Of a DNA stretch of 64,000 nt, positions 33,721-41,040 are shown in pieces. Made by a program: the position numbers and the translations under genes. The notes under the pieces are model-generated. The model made no database searches. It was not told where the DNA came from and worked only from the letters and a program-made list of their open reading frames with translations. The stretch covers positions 3,224,001-3,288,000 of the forward strand of contig NZ_JADBGF010000001.1 in assembly GCF_014873495.1 (NCBI RefSeq), written 5' to 3'. Every line of letters begins with the position of its first letter. Within the stretch, counting starts at the first letter, position 1. The stretch is from Streptomyces stelliscabiei (lineage in GTDB: Bacteria > Actinomycetota > Actinomycetes > Streptomycetales > Streptomycetaceae).

Positions 33721-33768
33721 GGTGCGGCTCCCCTCAGGAGTACCTGACCTACGTCTGTACCGATGGGC

Positions 33769-34629
33769 TCATTCGTGTGCGACCAGCGTGTCCGCCAGCA
33801 CCGGCGCGTCGTCCCTCTCGACGGCGCTCACCGTCACCCGCACCGAGCGGTCGTCCGGCCTCCACATCCGGATGCGGAGGGTCTCGCCCGGGAAGACGAC
33901 ACCCGCGAAACGCGTCCCGTACGAGCGGACGCGGCCCACGTCCCCGCCGAGCACCGTGTCCACCACGGCCTTCAGCGTCATCCCGTAGGTGCACAGCCCG
34001 TGCAGGATGGGCCGGTCGAACCCGGCCCGCCCCGCGAACTCCGGGTCGGCGTGCAACGGGTTCCAGTCGCCCGAGAGGCGGTAGAGCAGCGCCTGGTCCT
34101 CCCGGACGGTCCGCTCGACCTCCTTGTCGGGCGCGGTCGTGGGCGGTTCCTGCCGGGCGGACGGCCCGCGCTCACCGCCCCAGCCACCCTCTCCCCGTAC
34201 GAAGATCTGCGCCTCGTTCACCCACAACGGGCCCTCGGTGTCGGCGACTTCGGTCCGCATCACCAGAACGGCCGCCTTGCCCTTGTCGTACACCGCCGCC
34301 ACCCGCGAGGTCGCGGTCGCCCGCCCCTCGACCGGGATCGGCCGGTGCACCTCGACGCGCTGACCGCCGTGCAGGACCTTCGCCAGGTCGACGTCGACGC
34401 CGGGTGCGTTCAGGCCACCGATGACATCCGGCGAGCCCGCGCCCGCGACGGTCGCGAAGCTCGGCAGGACGTGCAGCCGGGACTCCAGCGTGTAGCGCAG
34501 CTCGCCGGGGTCGGTCGCGGGGACACCGGCGCCGATGCCGAGGTGGTAGAGCAGGACGTCCTTGCGACTCCACGCGATCTCGGCGGAACGGGGCTCGGCC
34601 GCGAGCGCCTTGGCTGCGTCGATGGGCAT
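33769..34629 (-). CDS. MaoC-type enoyl-CoA hydratase, Hsd4B-like
   Basis: A 286-residue double hot-dog hydratase. The C-terminal half has the hydratase-2 motif YRLSGDWNPLHADPEFA with the catalytic Asp and His, followed by ILHGLCTYG. The N-terminal hot-dog lacks it, as in mycobacterial Hsd4B/ChsH-type enzymes that hydrate 2-enoyl-CoA esters of steroids or branched acids. The length equals the usual family length when the ATG at 34629 is used. An open frame continues to 34848 but encodes a PQP repeat from a 9-bp tandem repeat and is probably leader DNA. First gene of the operon MaoC-ADH-SDR. Confidence 0.88.
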   Translation of the reverse strand: MPIDAAKALAAEPRSAEIAWSRKDVLLYHLGIGAGVPATDPGELRYTLESRLHVLPSFATVAGAGSPDVIGGLNAPGVDVDLAKVLHGGQRVEVHRPIPVEGRATATSRVAAVYDKGKAAVLVMRTEVADTEGPLWVNEAQIFVRGEGGWGGERGPSARQEPPTTAPDKEVERTVREDQALLYRLSGDWNPLHADPEFAGRAGFDRPILHGLCTYGMTLKAVVDTVLGGDVGRVRSYGTRFAGVVFPGETLRIRMWRPDDRSVRVTVSAVERDDAPVLADTLVAHE

Positions 34630-34664
34630 GGGGCTCCTGTGTGCGACGGGGGCGGAGGGTGGCT

Positions 34665-34705
34665 GAGGGGGTTGAGGGGGTTGAGGGGGTTGAGGGGGTT
34701 GAGGG
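34665..34705. repeat. 9-bp tandem repeat in the MaoC leader
   Basis: GAGGGGGTT is repeated four times exactly (34665-34700) and then partly (to 34705), 36 bp upstream of the MaoC start. The G-rich strand could form a quadruplex or alter leader length by slippage. Confidence 0.7.
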
Positions 34706-34849
34706 CAGAAGGGGGTCGGACGGCGTGGGGGCGGAGGGTCGGACGGCGCGGGGCGGGTGGTGGGTGGCTCGCGCTGAGAAACCTCGGTACGACCGTCCGC
34801 ACCAGCGGTCGCACCGAGGTCGTCACCGCCGACCCGGAACCCGTCCACC

Positions 34850-34863
34850 TAGAACGCGTTCCA
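34850..34863. promoter_or_regulatory. KstR-type operator upstream of the MaoC operon
   Basis: TAGAACGCGTTCCA matches the KstR pattern TNNAACNNGTTNNA at every fixed position. It lies 221 bp upstream of the MaoC start and 155 bp upstream of the divergent histidine kinase start. The KstR homologue is encoded at 50913 in this window. Confidence 0.6.
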
Positions 34864-34911
34864 GTCCGGCGACCCTCTGTATAGCCGAGCCACATGCACT
34901 TGTGAAGGCTC

Positions 34912-34926
34912 CTGACACTACGTCAG
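34912..34926. promoter_or_regulatory. CTGAC-N5-GTCAG palindrome, copy 1
   Basis: CTGACACTACGTCAG, perfect 5-bp arms, in the divergent region between the MaoC operon and the histidine kinase gene. The same pattern occurs at 45708 and 54640. A TetR-type repressor site is likely; the regulator is not identified. Confidence 0.5.
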
Positions 34927-35017
34927 ATACGTGCCGCAGCGCCCAGGACATTTGTCCCGCCGAACTCCGTACACGTGCATCTGCCGGGCCGCGTCCGGTC
35001 TTCGTACTGTCGAACAC

Positions 35018-36370
35018 ATGAGGCGGAGAGAAGCGACTACGGCGACCCCGACGGGTGCGGGCGCCGCATGTACGGGGGACGCGGGTACCGAAGACGCGGG
35101 TGCCGGGGACATGGGCGCCGAGGACACCGGGTGCGAGAGCCGGCGCCCAGCGGGGAGGGCGGCATGGCTCCCGTGGCGTGGGGGCGGGCGGGCGGCGTCG
35201 GACGAACCGGGGCCGCCCGCCACCGGGCTCACCCTGGTGCCGTGGCTGCTCATGGGAATGGGCGCGTACGCGAACCTCCTCCAGGGCCGCGCCCCGAACC
35301 CCTGGATCGGCGGTCTCGGCATCTTCATCTTCAACTCCCTCTACATCTACGTCGTCATCCGCGCCTTCCTGAAGGAGAAGCGCGAGTCCCGCTCCACCCG
35401 CGTCGCACTCGCCGTGGTCGGCTTGATCGCCTACGGTCTCGCCCTCGCCTACGGCGGCAGCTGGCTGAACTTCCTCCCCCTGTTCGGCCTTGCCGTGGGC
35501 GCCGCCATGCGCGGCCGACTGTTGCGCGGGACCGGGCTGGCGGTGACCGTGCTCGCGGGCGGGGTCGCGGCGGTGCGGGAGGGCTGGGCCGCGATCAACG
35601 TCGCCTACGGCACCTTCATCTCCATCGTCGTGACGGCCGCGATCCTCTCCCTGGTGGAGGCGGTCCGCGAACTGCGCGCCGCCCGCGAGGAACTCGCCCA
35701 CCGCGCGGTGGAGCGGGAGCGGCTGCGCTTCTCCCGCGACCTGCACGACCTCCTCGGCCACACACTGTCGGTGATCGTGGTGAAGTCGGAGGCGGCCCGT
35801 CGTCTCGCCCCGCACGACGCGGACGCGACGCTCGCCCAGATCACGGACATCGAGGCGGTCGGCCGCCAGGCCCTCACGGAGATCCGCGAGGCCGTGACCG
35901 GGTACCGCGAGGGCAGCCTCACGACCGAACTGGACCACGCCCGGCCCGTGCTCTCGGCCGCGGGCACGACCCTGACCGTGCGCCGCCGCGGACCGGCTCC
36001 GGATCCACAGGCCGAGGCCCTGCTGGGCTGGGTCGTCCGTGAGGCGATCACCAACGTCCTACGCCACAGCCGAGCCACCGCCTGCGACATCACCCTCACC
36101 ACCACCTCCACCCACACCCGCCTCACCATCACCGACAACGGCCCCCTCACCCCTCCCTCACCCGCACGCACCACCCCCAACGGCCTGAGGGGCCTCACCG
36201 AACGTCTCGCCATGGCCGGCGGCACGCTCCAGGCCGGGCCCGCACCGCGAGGCGGCTTCACGGTCACGGCGGAGCTGCCCCTCCCCGAACTGCCGCTCAC
36301 CGCGCACGGAGCGGACGACGAGAGGCCGACGGGGGCGGCTGCGGGCTCGGAGAGGGGGCGGTATCCGTAG
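35018..36370 (+). CDS. DesK/NarL-type sensor histidine kinase
   Basis: A 450-residue membrane kinase. After a ~70-residue disordered N-terminus come several transmembrane helices (about 75-200). The HisKA_3 phosphoacceptor is in RFSRDLHDLLGHTLSVIVVK, with the His following DL. The ATP-binding part shows REAITNVLRHS (N box), TITDNG (G1) and NGLRGLTERLAMAGG (G2). ATG at 35018. It is followed after 66 bp by its response regulator. The signal is unknown; related kinases respond to membrane or cell-envelope state. Confidence 0.88.
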   Translation: MRRREATTATPTGAGAACTGDAGTEDAGAGDMGAEDTGCESRRPAGRAAWLPWRGGGRAASDEPGPPATGLTLVPWLLMGMGAYANLLQGRAPNPWIGGLGIFIFNSLYIYVVIRAFLKEKRESRSTRVALAVVGLIAYGLALAYGGSWLNFLPLFGLAVGAAMRGRLLRGTGLAVTVLAGGVAAVREGWAAINVAYGTFISIVVTAAILSLVEAVRELRAAREELAHRAVERERLRFSRDLHDLLGHTLSVIVVKSEAARRLAPHDADATLAQITDIEAVGRQALTEIREAVTGYREGSLTTELDHARPVLSAAGTTLTVRRRGPAPDPQAEALLGWVVREAITNVLRHSRATACDITLTTTSTHTRLTITDNGPLTPPSPARTTPNGLRGLTERLAMAGGTLQAGPAPRGGFTVTAELPLPELPLTAHGADDERPTGAAAGSERGRYP

Positions 36371-36436
36371 TGGTGTCCCCGCACGACCCGCGTCACTCGC
36401 CCGTCCGAAGCGACGCCCCCGCCCTACTCTTGGGCC

Positions 36437-37078
36437 GTGAACGAGATGCCCCGGGATCACCGGACCACCAAGTCCATCAGGATTCTGCTCGCCGAGGATC
36501 AGGGGATGATGCGGGGCGCGCTGGCGCTGCTGCTGGGCATGGAGGCGGATATCCAGGTCGTGGCGCAGGTCGGGGCGGGGGACGCGATCGTGGACGCGGC
36601 GCTGATCCACCGGCCGCATGTCGCGCTGCTGGACATCGAGCTGCCCGGGATGAGCGGTCTGGACGCCGCCGCCGAGCTGCGGGACCAGGTGCCCGACTGC
36701 CGGGTGCTGATCCTCACCACCTTCGGCCGGCCGGGGTACCTCCGACGGGCCATGGACGCCGGCGCCGCCGGGTTCCTGGTCAAGGACGGGCCCGTGGAGG
36801 AGCTGGCCCAGGCGATCCGCCGGGTGCTGACCGGCGAGACCGTCGTCGATCCGGCCCTCGCCGCTGCCGCGCTGAGCGCCGGTCCCAACCCGCTCACCGA
36901 CCGCGAACGCGACACCCTCAACGCCTCCACCGACGGCGCCACGGTCGCCGACATCGCCGCCCGGCTCCACCTCTCCGAGTCCACCGTGCGCAACTATCTC
37001 TCCTCCGCCATCGGCAAGACCGGCACCCGCAACCGCATGGAGGCGATGCGGGAGGCCCGGCAGCAGGGGTGGCTCTAG
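36437..37078 (+). CDS. NarL/LuxR-type response regulator
   Basis: A 213-residue regulator. The receiver domain has the acidic pocket LLAEDQ, the phospho-Asp in VALLDIELPGMSG and the lysine in FLVKDGP. The C-terminal LuxR HTH is LTDRERDTLNASTDGATVAD then IAARLHLSESTVRNYLSSAI. It starts at GTG 36437, 66 bp after the kinase gene, and forms a two-component pair with it. Targets are not visible; a divergent transport or envelope gene is usual for this group. Confidence 0.9.
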   Translation: MNEMPRDHRTTKSIRILLAEDQGMMRGALALLLGMEADIQVVAQVGAGDAIVDAALIHRPHVALLDIELPGMSGLDAAAELRDQVPDCRVLILTTFGRPGYLRRAMDAGAAGFLVKDGPVEELAQAIRRVLTGETVVDPALAAAALSAGPNPLTDRERDTLNASTDGATVADIAARLHLSESTVRNYLSSAIGKTGTRNRMEAMREARQQGWL

Positions 37079-37116
37079 CCCCGCCCCCGCCAGACAGAAC
37101 AGGATGGCCCGAGCCC

Positions 37117-37244
37117 CCTCGTCGCCTCGTCGCCTCGTCACCTCGTCACCTCGTCACCTCGTCACCTCGTCACGTCGTCACGTCGTCACGTCGTCACGTC
37201 GTCACGTCGTCACGTCGTCACGTCGTCACGTCGTCACGTCGTCA
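37117..37244. repeat. 16-copy 8-bp tandem repeat
   Basis: Sixteen units of 8 bp run without interruption. Units 1-7 read CCTCGTC(G/A); units 8-16 read CGTCGTCA. A single C-to-G change has spread through the distal half, so the array grew by slippage or unequal exchange. It lies between the response regulator gene and the truncated sigma factor, and the stop of the latter is inside it. The period of 8 means a reading frame would shift at every unit. Confidence 0.9.
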
Positions 37245-37443
37245 CGTCCGCAGACTGGTAACCCACCCCTCCCGGCGCCAGTGCCACGAACCAGCTCGCC
37301 TGGGCACCCTTCACCAGGTCCTCCGCGGCGTGCTGCTCTCCGGTGAGCAGAAGCGCCGTACGCATCAGTCGTGGCCAGCGGCCGACGAGGAAGCTCCGGA
37401 ACTCCTCGTCCCGAGCTGCCCTCGCCTGCTTCCGATCCCCCAT
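37234..37443 (-). pseudogene. truncated ECF sigma factor (SigE family), N-terminal part
   Basis: The ORF begins MGDRKQARAARDEEFRSFLV and continues WPRLMRTALLLTGEQHAAEDLV, which is region 2 of small Streptomyces SigE-family ECF sigma factors. After about 45 residues similarity stops; the remaining GAQASWFVALAPGGVGYQS appears to belong to another protein, and the frame ends in the tandem repeat. Full-length members have about 170 residues. AGGAGGTG stands 6 bp before the ATG. The IS5-type element begins 15 bp upstream of the start and removes the promoter. It is non-functional as a sigma factor. Confidence 0.6.
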
Positions 37444-37466
37444 CGAGCACCTCCTAAGACGTTGTC

Positions 37467-37964
37467 TCATTTGGTGAGCCTGCGGTAGCAGATGAGGGTG
37501 CAAGCGATGCTGGTGAAGGCCATGAAGTGTTCGGCTTTGCGCTCATAGCGGCGATGAAGTCGGCGACAGCCGGCGAGCCAGGCCATCGTGCGTTCGATGG
37601 TCCAGCGGTGTCGGCCCAGGCGTGTGGACGACTCGATGCCCTTGCGGGCGATGCGGTGGCGGATGCCTCGCTTGCGGAGCCATCGCCGCAGGTGGTCGTA
37701 GTCGTAGCCCTTGTCCGCGTGCAACTTGGCGGGGCGGCGTCGGCGGGGTCCGCGGCGGGAGCGGATCGGCGGGATACCACGGACCAGTGGTTCGAGTGCC
37801 TGGCTGTCGTGGAGGTTCGCACCGGAGATACCGACCGAGAGGGGCAGACCGGTTCGCTCGGTGATCAAGTGGATCTTCGAGCCCTTCTTGCCCCTGTCGA
37901 CAGGATTCGGACCTGTCAGGTCCCCCCTTTCAGGGCTCGCATGTTCACCGAGTCGATCGCGCAC
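37467..37964 (-). CDS. IS5-family transposase, second frame (DDE C-terminal part)
   Basis: The C-terminal part of an IS5-type transposase. Seen: VDRGKKGSKIHLITERTGLP with the region of the first Asp, KLHADKGYDYDHLRRWL, and RHRWTIERTMAWLAGCRRL with the Glu. It overlaps the upstream frame by 49 bp in another reading frame, so a full transposase needs ribosomal frameshifting, as in many two-frame IS5 members. An own initiation codon is unlikely to be used. Confidence 0.8.
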   Translation of the reverse strand: MRDRLGEHASPERGDLTGPNPVDRGKKGSKIHLITERTGLPLSVGISGANLHDSQALEPLVRGIPPIRSRRGPRRRRPAKLHADKGYDYDHLRRWLRKRGIRHRIARKGIESSTRLGRHRWTIERTMAWLAGCRRLHRRYERKAEHFMAFTSIACTLICYRRLTK

Positions 37965-38269
37965 CGGGACCAGTCCAGTTCACCGCGGGAACCGAGTTCG
38001 TCCAGGACCAGGCGGTGGAGCTTGGCCCACACCCGGGCCTTGCTCCATTCGGTGAACCGCCGGTGGGCCGTCGGACCCGATGGCCCGAACGACGGGGGCA
38101 GCTGCCGCCACGTGCAGCCTGACGTGGCCACAAAGACGATCGCCGCCAGCACCTCGCGGTCCCCGTACCGTCGTCGGCCACCGCCCTGCGGCCGCGACGG
38201 AGCAGGCGGCACGACCCGCTCGAACAGCTCCCACAACTCATCCGGCACCAGACGCTCAACGATCCCCAC
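37916..38269 (-). CDS. IS5-family transposase, first frame
   Basis: A 117-residue N-terminal part of the transposase: MGIVERLVPDELWELFERVV, then YGDREVLAAIVFVATSGCTW and RQLPPSFGPSGPTAHRRF, the conserved DUF4096-like start of IS5 members, ending RCAIDSVNMRALKGGT. It begins 38 bp inside the right IS end. The fused product with the second frame would be about 260 residues. Confidence 0.8.
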   Translation of the reverse strand: MGIVERLVPDELWELFERVVPPAPSRPQGGGRRRYGDREVLAAIVFVATSGCTWRQLPPSFGPSGPTAHRRFTEWSKARVWAKLHRLVLDELGSRGELDWSRCAIDSVNMRALKGGT

Positions 38270-38514
38270 GACGGCATACTATCGAACAGCCCAAATGAGA
38301 CGACCTCTAAATGCTTTGAACAGCCACGAGGGATCGGATTCGTTGCCCCGTCGCGGCGGAGTTTTTCGAGCCGGCCCCGCCAGCCCTGACGTGCCGTCAC
38401 TTCCCCATGAGCGGGTCAAGTTTTCGTTAGTCACTCAAAACAACGGAATAGTTGCCCAGGCACACGAGGTTCAGATGGCACACATACGTAGACCCGGCCA
38501 GGAGGCCTCGCTCA

Positions 38515-40065
38515 ATGACGCAACCGCAGACACCGCCGCCGACCGACGGGCCCGCCACCGGGGCCACGGGCGCGACACGAGCCCCCGGAGCGATCGTCCC
38601 GGTGCTGGCCTTCGCGGGAATCGTCGTCGCGGTGATGCAGACCCTGCTGGTCCCGGTGATCAAGGACCTCCCGCAGCTGCTGGACACCTCCCCCAGCAAC
38701 GCGACCTGGGTACTGACCTCCACCCTCCTCTCCGGCGCCGTGGCCACCCCGATCATGGGCCGCCTCGGCGATCTCTTCGGCAAGCGCCGCATGCTGCTCG
38801 CCAGCCTCGCCGTGATGGTGGTCGGGGCGCTGATCAGCGCGTTCACCAGCGCGCTCCTCCCGATGATCGTCGGCCGGACCCTCCAGGGCTTCGCCATGGG
38901 CGCGATCCCGCTCGGCATCGGCCTGATGCGCGACGAGCTGCCCCGCGAACGCCTCGGCTCCGCCATGGCCCTGATGAGCTCGTCCATAGGCGTCGGCGGC
39001 GGACTCGCCCTGCCGCTCGCCGCCGCGGTCGCCCAGAACGCCGACTGGCACCTCCTCTTCTTCGGTGCGGCCGGTCTCGGCGTCCTCTCCATCGTGCTGA
39101 CCCTCATCGCCGTACCGGAGACGAAGACCCGCGCACCGGGCACCTTCGACCACCTCGGCGCGGTCGGCCTCTCCGCCGGCCTCGTCCTCTTCCTCCTGCC
39201 GATCACCAAGGGCAGCGACTGGGGCTGGACCTCCACGACCACGCTCGGCCTGTTCGCCGCGTCCGCCCTGGTACTGCTCCTCTGGGGCGTCTGGGAGCTG
39301 CGCGTCCCCGCGCCGCTGGTGGATCTGCGCACCACGGTCCGCCGCGAGGTCCTCCTCACCAACCTCGCCTCGATCATGGTCGGCGTCTCCTTCTACGTCG
39401 TCTCCCTCGTCCTGCCGCAGCTCCTCCAGCTGCCCTCCGCCACCGGCTACGGCCTCGGGCAGTCGATGATCGTCGCGGGCCTGTGCGTGGCTCCGCTCGG
39501 CCTGACGATGATGTTCACCGCGCCGGTCTACGCCCGCATCTCCGCCAAGTACGGCCCCAGGAGCACCCTCATCCTGGGCCTGCTGATCATCGCGGTCGGC
39601 TACGGCGCCGGGCTCGGCCTGATGAGCGCCGCCTGGCAGACCGTGGTCGTGTCGGTGGTCCTGGGCGCGGGCATCGGCCTCGCCTACTCCTCGCTCCCGG
39701 CGCTGATCATCGGCGCCGTGGACCCGTCCGAGACGGGTGCGGCGACCGGGCTCAACACGCTCATGCGGTCCATCGGAACGTCCGTGTCGAGCGCCGTCAT
39801 CGGGATGGTGCTGGCCAACACCGCGAACCACGTGGGCGGGGTCGCGATCCCGACCATGCACGGCTTCCGCGTCTCCTTCCTCATCGCCACCGGCGCGGTC
39901 GCCGTGGGCCTCCTCCTGGCCCTGTTCCTGCCGGGGCGCGACCGTCGGGCGACCGGGCATCGGCTGCTCGCGAGCAGCGAGGGTGCCGAGTCGGCCGACG
40001 TCGTCGACGAGGCCGACGGGGCCGACCTGGTTTCCAGGGAGGACCGGGCTGCCGTCGCCCGGTAG
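38515..40065 (+). CDS. MFS transporter, 14-helix drug-efflux type
   Basis: A 516-residue major facilitator transporter with 14 hydrophobic helices (DHA2 pattern). The inter-helix motif GRLGDLFGKRRMLL follows helix 2, and motif C-like glycines (SSSIGVGGGLALPLA) are in helix 5. The C-terminal tail is acidic and disordered. It probably expels a drug or metabolite by proton exchange. ATG at 38515 has GGAGG 10 bp upstream. No regulator is adjacent; the IS5 element lies 200 bp upstream. Confidence 0.9.
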   Translation: MTQPQTPPPTDGPATGATGATRAPGAIVPVLAFAGIVVAVMQTLLVPVIKDLPQLLDTSPSNATWVLTSTLLSGAVATPIMGRLGDLFGKRRMLLASLAVMVVGALISAFTSALLPMIVGRTLQGFAMGAIPLGIGLMRDELPRERLGSAMALMSSSIGVGGGLALPLAAAVAQNADWHLLFFGAAGLGVLSIVLTLIAVPETKTRAPGTFDHLGAVGLSAGLVLFLLPITKGSDWGWTSTTTLGLFAASALVLLLWGVWELRVPAPLVDLRTTVRREVLLTNLASIMVGVSFYVVSLVLPQLLQLPSATGYGLGQSMIVAGLCVAPLGLTMMFTAPVYARISAKYGPRSTLILGLLIIAVGYGAGLGLMSAAWQTVVVSVVLGAGIGLAYSSLPALIIGAVDPSETGAATGLNTLMRSIGTSVSSAVIGMVLANTANHVGGVAIPTMHGFRVSFLIATGAVAVGLLLALFLPGRDRRATGHRLLASSEGAESADVVDEADGADLVSREDRAAVAR

Positions 40066-40111
40066 GCCGGGGGCGGCGTGCCCGTCGAGGCCGCCTGCGG
40101 GTCCGGTGGGG

Positions 40112-40200
40112 GCTGGTCGCGCAGTTCCCCGCGCCCCTGAAAAGCACGGGCCGAGCCCCGTGCTTTTCGGCCCGAGTGGGCCCTGGGCCTACAAGAGACG
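40112..40200. repeat. intergenic stem-loop repeat, decayed copy
   Basis: Contains GGCTGGTCGCGCAGTTCCCC and an inner hairpin GAAAAGCACGGG/CCCGTGCTTTTC (40139-40150, 40157-40168). The same unit occurs at 47093-47215 with an intact outer stem; here the right outer arm is degraded. The inner hairpin can end transcription of the MFS gene. Confidence 0.75.
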
Positions 40201-40326
40201 CGGGAAACCACGCGATCAGCCCCACTCACCCGCGCCCGCCGGCCGACCGAATCCCCCCAGCCCTCCCCCGATCACCGCATGACAGCATGAGGCGCCCCCT
40301 TGACGTACGACCACACGGAGGACCCC

Positions 40327-41001
40327 ATGTCCGCGGCATCGAGCCCCCCGACCTCGCCGGCGCCCGAGCCGGAGATCCTCCGCGCGTTCGAGGCGGCCAA
40401 GGGGTTCATGCCGGCCGGCGAGGGGCTGGCGTTGTACGCGGCGGCGGTGGAGGCGGGGCGGCTGGGGCTGCCGTTGCTGGAGGTGGGGACGTACTGCGGC
40501 CGTTCGACGATCCTGCTGGCCGACGCCGCCCGTGCGGCGGGCGTGCCGGCGATCACGGTCGACCATCACCGGGGCAGCGAGGAGCAGCAGCCGGGCTGGG
40601 AGTACCACGACGCGTCCACCGTCGACCCCGAGGTGGGTCACATGGACACGCTCCCCACCTTCCGCCGCACCCTGCACCGGGCGGGACTGGAGGAGCACGT
40701 CGTCGCCGTCGTCGGCCGTTCCCCGCAGGTCGCCGCCTTCTGGGGCACTCCCCTCGGTCTCGTCTTCGTCGACGGCGGCCACACCGACGAGCACGCCACC
40801 GCCGACTACGAGGGCTGGGCGCCGCACGTCGCCCCGAACGGTCTTCTCGTCATCCACGACGTCTTCCCGGACCCCGAGGACGAGTTCACCGGCCAGGCCC
40901 CTTACCGCGTCTACCTCCGCGCCCTCGCCTCCGGCGCCTTCACGGAGGTCTCCGCGACGGACTCCCTGCGGGTACTGCGGCGGACCGGGACCGGTATCTG
41001 A
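40327..41001 (+). CDS. class I SAM-dependent methyltransferase
   Basis: A 224-residue protein of the TylF/macrocin-type methyltransferase 24 group. The SAM-binding turn is LLEVGTYCGRSTILLADAA, and the acidic motif LVFVDGGHTDEHATADYEGW precedes LLVIHDVFPDP. Starts at ATG 40327 with GGAGG 7-11 bp upstream; a TTG at 40300 is the alternative. It stands alone and its substrate is unknown. The end is 39 bp from the convergent TerD-fusion gene. Confidence 0.85.
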   Translation: MSAASSPPTSPAPEPEILRAFEAAKGFMPAGEGLALYAAAVEAGRLGLPLLEVGTYCGRSTILLADAARAAGVPAITVDHHRGSEEQQPGWEYHDASTVDPEVGHMDTLPTFRRTLHRAGLEEHVVAVVGRSPQVAAFWGTPLGLVFVDGGHTDEHATADYEGWAPHVAPNGLLVIHDVFPDPEDEFTGQAPYRVYLRALASGAFTEVSATDSLRVLRRTGTGI

Positions 41002-41040
41002 CCAGCGGCACCCCTGCACCACCACTCCTGGGCCGCTGGG

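Larger units (their letters stand above)
37458..38307 (-). mobile_element. IS5-family insertion sequence, 850 bp
   Basis: Inverted ends: GACGTTGTCTCATTTGG at 37458 and, read inward from 38307, GAGGTCGTCTCATTTGG (15 of 17 identical). TAA directly flanks both ends (37455-37457 and 38308-38310) as a 3-bp target duplication. Two overlapping transposase frames fill it on the minus strand. It sits just upstream of a truncated sigma factor gene. Confidence 0.85.

Noticed and set aside
33744..33757. Fourth full copy of the CTGAC-N5-GTCAG operator
   Set aside because: The spacing is one base shorter and one arm has a mismatch, so it is only mentioned as a weak relative.
34630..34848. MaoC gene start at 34848
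   Set aside because: The added 73 residues are a PQP repeat from tandem DNA and give a length beyond the normal family size.
37117..37244. CRISPR-like array
   Set aside because: The period is 8 bp with no spacers; it is a simple tandem repeat.
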